Shown: one piece after another, positions 43,294 to 51,390 of the stretch | How positions within the stretch are numbered: the first letter of the stretch is position 1 | Layout: the number at the start of each line of letters is the position of its first letter | Origin: Nocardioides alkalitolerans DSM 16699 | GTDB taxonomy: Bacteria; Actinomycetota; Actinomycetes; Propionibacteriales; Nocardioidaceae | DNA length: 64,000 nucleotides | Direction of reading: 5' to 3' | NCBI RefSeq assembly: GCF_000426525.1 | Contig: NZ_AUFN01000012.1 | Span: forward strand, 1 to 64,000 | Notes under the pieces: model-generated | What the model saw: the letters and a program-made list of their open reading frames with translations, nothing else | What the model was told of the DNA's origin: nothing | Databases searched by the model: none | Position numbers and translations under genes: made by a program

Positions 43294-45359
43294 CTCTCTC
43301 CTCTGTGCGATCCGCGCCGGGAGGCGGGTTGCCGGGCGGGTTGTCGGTCAGGTTGCCGGGCGGGGGCCACGGCGCGCGTCGGGGACGCGTCGGACGGGGA
43401 CGGGTCGGGGGGCCGGGAGTCGGGCGGTTCGAAGCCGCGGTACCGGACGGCCCGGATGATCACCGAGAAGATCACGAGGTCGAAGACGACCCAGACCAGG
43501 TTGAGGCTGGTGCCGAGCCACGAGGCCTGGCCGACGGCGAGGCGTACGACGCCCGCCACGCCGGCGAGGGCCAGCGCGCCCATGGCGATCAGCTGGGGTC
43601 GCACGAGGTCCCACCGGGCGACCGCGAACTCCTTGCGCTCCTTCGGCGTGACCGAGAAGTCGAGGTCGCGGCGCAGGAAGACGTTGCCGAACGCCGAGGT
43701 CACCGACTTGATCCAGACCGGGAAGAGGGCGAGCGAGTACTGCTGTCCCCGCCAGGTGGGCCGCCCGTTGGCGGCGACGAAGAACAGGAGCTGGTTGACC
43801 ACGAGGAACGGCACGAGGCGGATGAAGAAGTCGGTGCTCAACGCCTGGACCGGCAGGACCCCGAGCGTCAGGTAGATGACCGGGGCCGCGATGTAGACGA
43901 GCGCGGCGAAGCCCGAGAGGTAGCTCCACATGGTGCCGAAGTACATGAGCCGCTGGGGCCACGAGAGCCGCTTCTGCACGAGCGGGTTCTCGCGGAACAT
44001 CACCTGCGCAGTGCCCTGGGCCCAGCGGAGCCGCTGGGTGAGCATCGACTCGAGGTCCTCCGGCGCGAGCCCGTGGGCCAGGACCTCGTCGTGGTAGACC
44101 GAGCGCCAGCCGAGCCCGTGCATGCGCATGCACGTCGCCATGTCTTCCGTGACCGAGATCGTCGCCATGGGCATCACCGGCATCGCCTCGTCGCTGCGGT
44201 CGACGTCGACCGCGCGGATGAGCGCCTCGACGGCCTCGATGGCACCGAGCGGGGAGAGGTCGCGCGCGGTCGCCCGGTCGAGCGCCTCGAGGCTGACGGT
44301 GGCGAGCGACTGGTCGCTCATCCCGGCGAGCTGGTCGAGCTCGGCGATGAGGTCGAGGTCGGCGGAGACCAGCTGGAGGTCGGCCGCGACGAGCTGGCGC
44401 CGGATCTCGGCGACACGGGTCTGGAACCTGTACGTCGCGTCCAGCAGCGCTCCGCCGCGGGCGATCTCCCGTCGGGTGCGGCCCACGTCGTACAGGACGT
44501 CGTCGATGGCCTTGCGCACGCCGACCTCGTCGTCGCCGAGGTCCTTGCGGGCGGCCGTCAGCACCGACCGGGCCGAGCGCAGCGCGCGATCGACGCCGAC
44601 GCCGATCTCGTGCACGTAGCGCGTGATGCCGATCTGCATCAGCGCCTCGCGCCGGATGACGGCGTTGGAGCCGCAGAAGAACGCGGCGTTCCAGCCGTCC
44701 TTGCCCTGCTGGATCGGGCCGTAGAAGAGCGGCGCCTGGCTGCCGAGCGGGTCGCTCTCGGGCACGTTGACGAAGTACTGCGGGGTCTGGACGAGACCGA
44801 CGTTCTCGTCGTCGAAGTAGCCGAGCGTGCGGTCGAGGATGTCCGGGCTGGGGATCTGGTCGGCGTCGAGGATGAGCAGGAACTCGCCGTCCGTGGCCTG
44901 GAGCGCGTTGTTGAGGTTGCCGGCCTTGGCGTGGCGCGGCATGCCCGCCCAGTCCGGGGAGCGGGTGATCCAGCCGATGCCGAGCTCGGCCGCGGCGTCG
45001 CGCATCTCCGGGCGGTTGCCGTCGTCGAGGATCCAGGTCTGGTGCGGGTAGCGGATCGCGACCGCGGCGCGGGCGGTGTCCAGCACCAGGTCGAGGGGCT
45101 CGTTGTAGGTCGTGATGAAGACGTCGACGGTCTGGTCGGGCGTCGCCGGCGGCGGCTCGCCCCGCTCCTTCAGCCGCCACATGGTCATCCCGAACAGCAG
45201 CGAGTCGACGAGGCTGTAGGTCTCGGCGATCACGAGCGGGACGGCGATCCACCAGGCCGACCAGTGCACCGAGAACAGCCAGCGCCAGACGATGTAGTTG
45301 AGCCCGAGGATCGCGGTGACGAGCACGATCCCGCGCAGCAGCAGGAGCCGTCGACTCAT
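43290..45359 (-). CDS. Cellulose-synthase-like GT2 glycosyltransferase with catalytic-domain insertion
   Basis: The 689-residue membrane protein has two N-terminal spans (about 8-60) and the processive GT2 motifs DDG (112-114), DAD (165-167), TED (404-406) and QRLRW (442-446), then about five C-terminal spans. In BcsA-like enzymes about 20 residues separate the SNAVIRREAL segment from TED. Here about 150 extra residues (about 245-395) intervene and look helical (RALRSARSVLTAARKDLGDD, LDQLAGMSDQSLATVSLEAL). The C-terminal tail is Pro/Arg/Gln-rich with RQPDRQPARQP repeats. No PilZ domain is seen. It would polymerise and export a glycan across the membrane; the sugar is unknown. It overlaps both neighbours. 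Confidence 0.88.
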   Translation of the reverse strand: MSRRLLLLRGIVLVTAILGLNYIVWRWLFSVHWSAWWIAVPLVIAETYSLVDSLLFGMTMWRLKERGEPPPATPDQTVDVFITTYNEPLDLVLDTARAAVAIRYPHQTWILDDGNRPEMRDAAAELGIGWITRSPDWAGMPRHAKAGNLNNALQATDGEFLLILDADQIPSPDILDRTLGYFDDENVGLVQTPQYFVNVPESDPLGSQAPLFYGPIQQGKDGWNAAFFCGSNAVIRREALMQIGITRYVHEIGVGVDRALRSARSVLTAARKDLGDDEVGVRKAIDDVLYDVGRTRREIARGGALLDATYRFQTRVAEIRRQLVAADLQLVSADLDLIAELDQLAGMSDQSLATVSLEALDRATARDLSPLGAIEAVEALIRAVDVDRSDEAMPVMPMATISVTEDMATCMRMHGLGWRSVYHDEVLAHGLAPEDLESMLTQRLRWAQGTAQVMFRENPLVQKRLSWPQRLMYFGTMWSYLSGFAALVYIAAPVIYLTLGVLPVQALSTDFFIRLVPFLVVNQLLFFVAANGRPTWRGQQYSLALFPVWIKSVTSAFGNVFLRRDLDFSVTPKERKEFAVARWDLVRPQLIAMGALALAGVAGVVRLAVGQASWLGTSLNLVWVVFDLVIFSVIIRAVRYRGFEPPDSRPPDPSPSDASPTRAVAPARQPDRQPARQPASRRGSHRGER

Positions 45360-46582
45360 CAGGCCGAGTCCTCCACGTCCGGACCGGTGTCGGCGGCGCG
45401 GAAGACCGCGAGCACGGTGACGTCGTCGAGCGGCGGCCGCACCTCGGCCCAGCGCCGCACCTCGGCGAGGAGGTCGGCCGGGGTGGCGGCGGCCCGCGTG
45501 GCCACGGCGAGGTCCTCCCAGACGAGGGCCTGGTCCTCGACCAGGTCGAGCACCCCGTCGCTGATGACGACGAGCCGGTCGCCGGGCTCCAGGGTGGTCG
45601 TGTGCTCGGTCCAGTGGTCGTCGGGCAGCACGCCGAACGGCCGGTCGTCGCCCGTCAGGTAGGTGATCGTGCCGTCGGCGGAGACCTGCGCCGCGAGCCC
45701 CGAGCCGGCGTCGACCCAGCGGGTCCAGCCGTCCTCCAGGTCGACGGCCGCCTCGAAGACGGTGAGGAACGACTCCGACCGCTCGAGGTCGGGCGTGAGG
45801 CTCCGGGCGACCTGCGTGGCGATCACCCCGAGGTCGGCGCCGGCGGTCACGGCTCCGTGGGTGGCGCGGATCGCCGCGCGGGCGCCCGCCCCGAGGAGGG
45901 CGGCGCTGGTGCCCTTGCCCATGACGTCGCCGACGCCGACGTGGAGCACGCCGCCGCCGAGCCCGAAGTCGTAGCAGTCCCCGCCCACCGCGAGCGCCGG
46001 CAGGCACATGCCGTCGACGCTCCAGGGGCCGCTCTCCAGCGGCTGCGAGGGGAACAGCGACGTCTGCACCTGGCGCGCCTGGCCCATCTCGGACGACGCG
46101 ACGAGCTCCTGCTCCGCCCACGCGGCCAGGTCGTCGAACGTACGGCGCTGCTCGGCGTCGAGGGTGCGGGCGGCGCCGTCGAAGAGGCAGAAGGTGCCGA
46201 CGACGTTGCCGAGGTGGTCGTGGAGGGGCCGGCCGGCGTAGAAGACGAGGGACCCGTCGGCGACGGGCGCGAGGTGGCGGAACCGTGGGTCCGCCCGGGC
46301 GTCCTCGACGACCAGGGTCTCGTCGCCCGCCTGGGCGGTGTCGCACAGGGTCTGCGACCGCGGCATCTCGGCGATCCCGAGGCCGCTCTCGCTCGGGAAC
46401 CACGCCCGGTCGTGGTCGAGGACGGTGACCGACGTCGCTGCGACGCCGAAGACCGAGCGGGCCAGCCGCGTGATCCGGTCCAGACGGTCGTTGTCGCCGT
46501 GCAGCGCGTCGTGCAGGCTGTCGACGGCACGCTGCCGCCTCTGCTCCGCAGGTGCACCGATGTGGTCGTCGTGCAAGGTCAA
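45359..46582 (-). CDS. GAF-domain PP2C (RsbU/SpoIIE-like) phosphatase
   Basis: The 407-residue protein begins at a TTG behind GGGGGG, an uncommon start for this window. A GAF domain (about 30-165: ARSVFGVAATSVTVLDHDRAWF, then GNVVGTFCLFD) precedes a short linker helix and a PP2C phosphatase (about 180-395) with metal-binding Asp in VGGDCYDF, GDVMGKG and ISDGVLD. It should dephosphorylate the STAS antagonist in response to a small ligand or redox signal bound by GAF. It is the first gene of the five-gene operon, and its stop overlaps the GT2 start (TGATG). Confidence 0.9.
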   Translation of the reverse strand: MTLHDDHIGAPAEQRRQRAVDSLHDALHGDNDRLDRITRLARSVFGVAATSVTVLDHDRAWFPSESGLGIAEMPRSQTLCDTAQAGDETLVVEDARADPRFRHLAPVADGSLVFYAGRPLHDHLGNVVGTFCLFDGAARTLDAEQRRTFDDLAAWAEQELVASSEMGQARQVQTSLFPSQPLESGPWSVDGMCLPALAVGGDCYDFGLGGGVLHVGVGDVMGKGTSAALLGAGARAAIRATHGAVTAGADLGVIATQVARSLTPDLERSESFLTVFEAAVDLEDGWTRWVDAGSGLAAQVSADGTITYLTGDDRPFGVLPDDHWTEHTTTLEPGDRLVVISDGVLDLVEDQALVWEDLAVATRAAATPADLLAEVRRWAEVRPPLDDVTVLAVFRAADTGPDVEDSA

Positions 46583-46681
46583 GGCCGCCCCCCGAATGGC
46601 GTCGATCGTGGGTACCAGCGGTACGTCGACAAGGTTTTAACAAGGTAACGTGAAAGCCACGTACCCGCAGGCAGACGGCAC

Positions 46682-47482
46682 ATGCGGCGCGTCATGGATC
46701 ATCCGGCGAACGAACGAGGGGGGCTCGTGGTCACGGCGGCGCACTCGGTCCTGGTGGTGGACGACGACGACGACGTCCGGTTCCTGGTGGCCGCGACCTT
46801 GCGGGGCGCCGGGCACGACGTGTCGGAGGCCTCGAGCGGGGCCGCCGCCATCGAGTCCGTACGAGCCCAGTCGCCCGACCTCGTGACGCTCGACCTCGGT
46901 CTGCCCGACATGGACGGCACGTCGGTGTGCCGCGCCATCCGACAGTTCAGCGACGCTTACATCATCATGGTGACGGGCCGCACCGACGAGATGGACCGGC
47001 TCCTCGGGCTCGACCTCGGAGCCGACGACTACATCAACAAGCCGTTCTCGCCCCAGGAGCTGCGGGCCCGCTCGGCCGCGCTGCTCCGCCGGCCCCGGAC
47101 CCCTCGGCACGCGGGGGACCCGACGGGCACGGCGGGGCGCTCCGCTGCCGCCGTGCCCCCGGCGGACGCGCAGCCGGAGGTGATCGACGCCGGCCACGGC
47201 CTCGTCGTGGTGCCCGACCGCGGCCTGGCGCTGCTCAACTCCGTACCGCTGCCGCTGACGCCCGTCGAGGTGCAGATCCTGGCCGTGCTCGCCCGGGAGC
47301 CGGGGCGTCGCTGGGACCGTCGCGACCTCGTCAAGGCGGTCTGGACCGACGACTTCGGCGAGTCGCACTTCCTGCTCGACGTGCACATCGGCAACGTGCG
47401 GCGCAAGCTCCGCAAGCTGGGCGGACGCCGGGAGTGGATCCGCAGCGTCGAGGGTGTCGCCTACCAGCTCGGCGTCGACTGA
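46682..47482 (+). CDS. Winged-helix response regulator
   Basis: The 266-residue OmpR-type regulator has a receiver domain at about 20-135 (VVDDDDD, phosphoacceptor in TLDLGLPDMDG, NKPFSP), a Pro/Ala linker and a winged-helix DNA-binding domain at about 175-262 (LTPVEVQILAVLAREPGR, then DVHIGNVRRKL). ATG 46682 is used; ATG 46694 is possible. TAACGT at 46646-46651 may be the -10. It is divergent from the PP2C-GT2 operon and is the obvious candidate to control it. No histidine kinase gene is nearby. Confidence 0.9.
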   Translation: MRRVMDHPANERGGLVVTAAHSVLVVDDDDDVRFLVAATLRGAGHDVSEASSGAAAIESVRAQSPDLVTLDLGLPDMDGTSVCRAIRQFSDAYIIMVTGRTDEMDRLLGLDLGADDYINKPFSPQELRARSAALLRRPRTPRHAGDPTGTAGRSAAAVPPADAQPEVIDAGHGLVVVPDRGLALLNSVPLPLTPVEVQILAVLAREPGRRWDRRDLVKAVWTDDFGESHFLLDVHIGNVRRKLRKLGGRREWIRSVEGVAYQLGVD

Positions 47483-47582
47483 CGCCTCCGGACGGCCCCG
47501 CGTCCGGGCGACCTGACCCGCGGGTAACCTTTCGCCACGCCCTCGGAGGGGCGACCGGGGGCGAGACGAGGGAGAGGGCTGG

Positions 47583-48866
47583 ATGCGGGTCGCACTGCTG
47601 TCCTACCGCAGCAAGCCGCACTGCGGCGGTCAGGGCGTCTACGTGCGCCACCTCAGCCGCGAGCTGGTGGCGCTGGGGCACGAGGTCGAGGTCTTCTCCG
47701 GCCAGCCGTACCCCGAGCTGGACCCGGGCGTCACCCTCACCCCGGTGCCGAGCCTCGACCTCTACCGCGAGCCGGACCCGTTCCGCACGCCGCGGCTCGG
47801 CGAGCTGCGCGACCTCGTCGACGTCCGCGAGGTCGCGACCATGTGGACCGGGGGGTTCGGGGAGCCCCGCACCTTCAGCGAGCGGATCAAGCGCGTGCTG
47901 GGCCGGCGCCTCGACGACTTCGACGTCGTGCACGACAACCAGGTGCTGGGCTACGGCATCCTCGACCTCGCCGCCTCCGGCGTGCCGGTCGTGACCTCGA
48001 TCCACCACCCCATCACCTTCGACCGCCGCATCGACGTGGCCGCGGCGCCGACGCTGCGCAAGAAGCTGTCGCTGAAGCGCTGGTACGGCTTCCTGCGGAT
48101 GCAGGGACGGGTCGCTCGCCAGGCCACCCTCGTCCTGACCCCGTCGGAGTCGTCGAAGCGCGACATCGTCACCGACTTCGGTGTCGACCCGGAGCGCGTG
48201 CGCGTCATCCTGCTGGGCGTCGACGAGGTCTTCGTGCCCCCCACCGAGCCCCGTGTGCCCGGACGCATCGTCGCGATGGCGAGCGCCGACGCACCGCTCA
48301 AGGGCATCGGCACGCTGCTCGAGGCGTTCGCGAAGCTGCGCACCGAGCGCGACGTCGAGCTGGTGCTCGTGAGCAAGCCGCAGCCGGGCGGCACCACCGA
48401 GAAGATCGTCGAGCGCCTCGGCATCGGCGACTCCGTGCGCTTCGTCCACGGGGTGAGCGACGCCGAGCTGGTGCGCATCATGGGCTCGGCCGAGCTCGCG
48501 TGCGTGCCCAGCCTCTACGAGGGCTTCTCGCTGCCCACCGCCGAGCTGATGGCCTGCGCGACGCCGCTCGTCGTGTCCCGCGCCGGGGCGATCCCCGAGG
48601 TGGTGGGCCCCGACGGGCTCTGCGCCGACCTGGTCACGCCCGGCGACGTCGGCGAGCTCGAGCTGGCCATCGCCGCCCTGCTCGACGACCCGGAGCGTCG
48701 CGAGCGGATGGGTCGCGCCGGGCGCGAGCGGGCCCTCACCGAGTTCAGCTGGAGCGCCGTGGCCCGGGCGACCGCCGCGGCGTACGAGGACGTCATCGCC
48801 GTGACCACCGCCCACGCGGGTGGGGCACGGCCCGAGCAGGAGGGCACCCACCGTGCTGACCGTTGA
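47583..48866 (+). CDS. GT4-family glycosyltransferase
   Basis: The 427-residue GT-B enzyme opens with MRVALLSYRSKPHCGGQGVY, the glycine-rich donor/acceptor loop of GT4, and carries the nucleotide-sugar motif EGFSLPTAELMACATPLV at about 315-332 with the E-x7-E pattern. It is a retaining cytosolic transferase. ATG 47583 follows GGGAGAGGG; TAACCT at 47525-47530 may be the -10. It overlaps the next methyltransferase gene by 14 bp, so glycosylation and methylation are probably coupled steps. Confidence 0.92.
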   Translation: MRVALLSYRSKPHCGGQGVYVRHLSRELVALGHEVEVFSGQPYPELDPGVTLTPVPSLDLYREPDPFRTPRLGELRDLVDVREVATMWTGGFGEPRTFSERIKRVLGRRLDDFDVVHDNQVLGYGILDLAASGVPVVTSIHHPITFDRRIDVAAAPTLRKKLSLKRWYGFLRMQGRVARQATLVLTPSESSKRDIVTDFGVDPERVRVILLGVDEVFVPPTEPRVPGRIVAMASADAPLKGIGTLLEAFAKLRTERDVELVLVSKPQPGGTTEKIVERLGIGDSVRFVHGVSDAELVRIMGSAELACVPSLYEGFSLPTAELMACATPLVVSRAGAIPEVVGPDGLCADLVTPGDVGELELAIAALLDDPERRERMGRAGRERALTEFSWSAVARATAAAYEDVIAVTTAHAGGARPEQEGTHRADR

Positions 48867-49566
48867 CTTCGACCGCCTGGGCCTCCAGCCCGGTGAGCGC
48901 GTGCTCGACATGGGCTGCGGCGCCGGCCGCCACGCGTTCGAGATGTACCGCCGCGGGGCCGACGTCGTCGCGTTCGACCAGGACGCCGACGAGCTCGCGG
49001 GCGTGCGCGACCTCTTCGGGGCGATGAAGGAGGCCGGCGAGGTGCCGGCCGGCGCCGAGGCCGACGTCAAGGAGGGCGACGCCCTCGGCCTGCCCTTCGC
49101 CGACGGCGAGTTCGACCGGGTGGTCGCGGCCGAGGTGCTCGAGCACATCCCCGCCGACATCCAGGCGATCGACGAGCTCGTCCGGGTGCTGCGCCCCGGC
49201 GGCACGCTGGCCGTCTCGGTACCCCGCTGGTTCCCCGAGATCGTGAACTGGAAGCTGTCGGAGGACTACCACAACGTCCCCGGCGGCCACATCCGGATCT
49301 ACACCGACAAGGAGCTGATCTCGAAGATCAGCAACGCCGGCGTCACCTTCGAGGGCCGCGACTACGCGCACGGCCTGCACACGCCGTACTGGTGGATCAA
49401 GTGCGCGGTCGGCGTCCGCAACGACGACCACCCGCTCGCGAAGGCGTACCACCGCCTGCTGGTCTGGGAGATCATGAAGCAGCCCCGCGCCCTGCGACTG
49501 GCGGGCCGCGTGCTCGACCCGCTGGTCGGCAAGAGCATGGTGCTCTACTTCCGCAAGCCCGCCTGA
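48853..49566 (+). CDS. SAM-dependent methyltransferase (class I)
   Basis: The product is 237 residues from GTG 48853. The Rossmann motif I is VLDMGCGAGRHAFEM at about 17-31, motif II holds VVAFDQD, and motif IV lies in FDRVVAAEVLEHIP. The C-terminal half (YHNVPGGHIRIYTDKEL) resembles the UbiE/Coq5-like and mycolate/sugar methyltransferase branch. It overlaps GT4 upstream and shares TGATG with the next gene, so it probably modifies the GT4 product or its lipid acceptor. Confidence 0.88.
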   Translation: MLTVDFDRLGLQPGERVLDMGCGAGRHAFEMYRRGADVVAFDQDADELAGVRDLFGAMKEAGEVPAGAEADVKEGDALGLPFADGEFDRVVAAEVLEHIPADIQAIDELVRVLRPGGTLAVSVPRWFPEIVNWKLSEDYHNVPGGHIRIYTDKELISKISNAGVTFEGRDYAHGLHTPYWWIKCAVGVRNDDHPLAKAYHRLLVWEIMKQPRALRLAGRVLDPLVGKSMVLYFRKPA

Positions 49567-50690
49567 TGCCGACCGGCCCGGACGGCGCCGCCGCCGGGAG
49601 CAGCGGCACGTCGACCGCCGTGACCGACGCCGTGCCCGCCGTCCCGGGCGTGCTGACGGCGGACGACGTGCGCCGTACCGCGGCATCGATCGTCGCCATG
49701 CAGCACCCCGACGGGGCCATCCCGTGGACGCCGGGCGACAAGACCGACGCCTGGAACCACGTCGAGGCCGCGATGGCCCTGCTGGTGGGCGGCGAAGTCG
49801 CGGCGGCCGAGCGGGCCTACGACTGGTGCCTCGCCCACCAGCGCCACGACGGCACGTGGCCGGTGCGCATCGTGGGCGACGTCGTCGAGGACGACGGGGG
49901 CGAGACCAACATGAGCGCCTACCTGGCGGTGGGCGTGTGGCACCACTGGCTCGTACGGCGCGAGCGGGCCTTCGTCGAGCGCTGCTGGCCCGCGGTCCGG
50001 GCGGCGCTGGACTTCGTGGTCCGGATGCAGCTGCCGTTCGGCGGCGTCGACTGGTTGCAGGAGTGGGTGGACGGCGCTCCCGGGCCCGTCCGCGGGGAGG
50101 CCCTCCTCACGGGGTCCTCGAGCATCTACCAGTCCCTGCGGGCCGGCCTGGCCCTCGCCGACCTCGTCGACGAGCCGCAGCCGGAGTGGGAGCTGGCGGC
50201 CGGTCGGCTGCGCCACGCGATCCGGGCGCACCCCGACGCCTTCCTCGACAAGGCGACCTTCTCGATGGACTGGTACTACCCGGTGCTCGGCGGCGCGGTG
50301 CGGGGCGAGGCGGCCCACGTGATGCTCGCGCGCCGCTGGGACGACTTCGTGGTGCCGGGACTCGGCATCCGCTGCGTCGACACGAACCCCTGGGTGACGG
50401 GCGCCGAGACCTGCGAGCTGGTGATGGCGCTCGACGCGGTCGGGGACCGCGCGCGGGCCCTCGTGCTCTTCGCCGACATGCAGCACCTGCGCGCCGACGA
50501 CGGCGGCTACTTCACCGGCTACGTCTGGCCCGACGAGGTCTTCTGGCCCCACGAGCGCACCACCTACACCGCGGCGGCCGTCGTCCTCGCCGCCGACGCC
50601 CTGAGCGGCACCACGCCGGGCGCCGACATCATGCACGGCTCGTCGTTCGGACCCCACCCGGCCGAGGTCGTCGGCGACTGCGGCTGCTGA
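49566..50690 (+). CDS. Alpha/alpha-barrel protein, prenyltransferase/squalene-cyclase-like repeat
   Basis: The 374-residue protein has helical-pair repeats with QHPDGAIPW (about 45-53) and QRHDGTWPV (about 95-103), the QxxDGxW type of prenyltransferase/squalene-cyclase folds, plus late HERTTYTAAAVVLAADAL. No DxDD or zinc motif of true cyclases or prenyltransferases is visible. An (alpha/alpha)6 glycoside hydrolase fold is an equal possibility, which would suit the glycosyltransferase neighbours. The last residues are GDCGC. The ATG shares TGATG with the methyltransferase gene. Confidence 0.7.
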   Translation: MPTGPDGAAAGSSGTSTAVTDAVPAVPGVLTADDVRRTAASIVAMQHPDGAIPWTPGDKTDAWNHVEAAMALLVGGEVAAAERAYDWCLAHQRHDGTWPVRIVGDVVEDDGGETNMSAYLAVGVWHHWLVRRERAFVERCWPAVRAALDFVVRMQLPFGGVDWLQEWVDGAPGPVRGEALLTGSSSIYQSLRAGLALADLVDEPQPEWELAAGRLRHAIRAHPDAFLDKATFSMDWYYPVLGGAVRGEAAHVMLARRWDDFVVPGLGIRCVDTNPWVTGAETCELVMALDAVGDRARALVLFADMQHLRADDGGYFTGYVWPDEVFWPHERTTYTAAAVVLAADALSGTTPGADIMHGSSFGPHPAEVVGDCGC

Positions 50691-50718
50691 TCCGCCCTCG
50701 GCAGCCGGCGACCCGCGG

Positions 50719-51390
50719 TCAGCGCACCGCGTCCCCGGCGTCCCCGCGCACGCGGCGCAGCGCCCGCATCGACCCGAGCGCCTCGACCTCGACGAAGTCG
50801 CCGGAGTCGAGGGCCCGGCAGTAGACGTCGTACGGCGGGCGTCCGCCGTCGGCGGGGTCGGGGAAGACGTCGTGGATGACGAGGACACCGTCGCGGGCCA
50901 GCCAGCGCGCCCAGCCCGTGTAGTCGTTGTGCGCGTGCTCCTCGGCGTGGCCGCCGTCGACGAAGACCAGGGCCAGCGGGGTGCGCCAGAACGCGGCCAC
51001 CGTCGTCGAGCGCCCGATGACGGGCACGACGAGGTGCTCGATCCCGGCCCGCTCCAGCGTGCGCCGGAACACCGGCAGCGTGTCCATGAGCCCCGACTCG
51101 GCGTCGAAGAGGCTGGCGTCGTGGTGCTCCCAGCCCGCCTGGTTCTCCTCCGACCCGCGGTGGTGGTCCACCGTCACCACGGTGCCGCCGACCTCGCGGG
51201 CCGCCGCCCCGAGGTAGATCGCGGACTTGCCGCAGTAGGAGCCGATCTCGAGCACGACGCCGTGCGGCAGCTGCTCGCGCGCCCAGCGGTGCAGCAGCAG
51301 GCCCTCGTCGGGGGGCATGAAGCCCGTGGCGGCGAGCGCGTGCTCGAGGAGGTCGGCGGGCATCCCGTCCGGCGCCGCCGGGGCGCTCAC
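50719..51390 (-). CDS. Class I SAM-dependent methyltransferase (Methyltransf_24 type)
   Basis: The product is 223 residues from GTG 51390, which overlaps the upstream hydrolase stop by GTGA. VVLEIGSYCGKSAIYLGAAA at about 45-64 is the SAM motif, TVVTVDHHRGSEENQ motif II and LALVFVDGGHAEEHAHND the metal-binding-like acidic block. The GSYCGKSAIYLG and FVDGGH pattern fits the CmcI/macrocin-O-methyltransferase-like group acting on sugars or small molecules. It converges with the alpha/alpha-barrel gene. Confidence 0.85.
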   Translation of the reverse strand: MSAPAAPDGMPADLLEHALAATGFMPPDEGLLLHRWAREQLPHGVVLEIGSYCGKSAIYLGAAAREVGGTVVTVDHHRGSEENQAGWEHHDASLFDAESGLMDTLPVFRRTLERAGIEHLVVPVIGRSTTVAAFWRTPLALVFVDGGHAEEHAHNDYTGWARWLARDGVLVIHDVFPDPADGGRPPYDVYCRALDSGDFVEVEALGSMRALRRVRGDAGDAVR

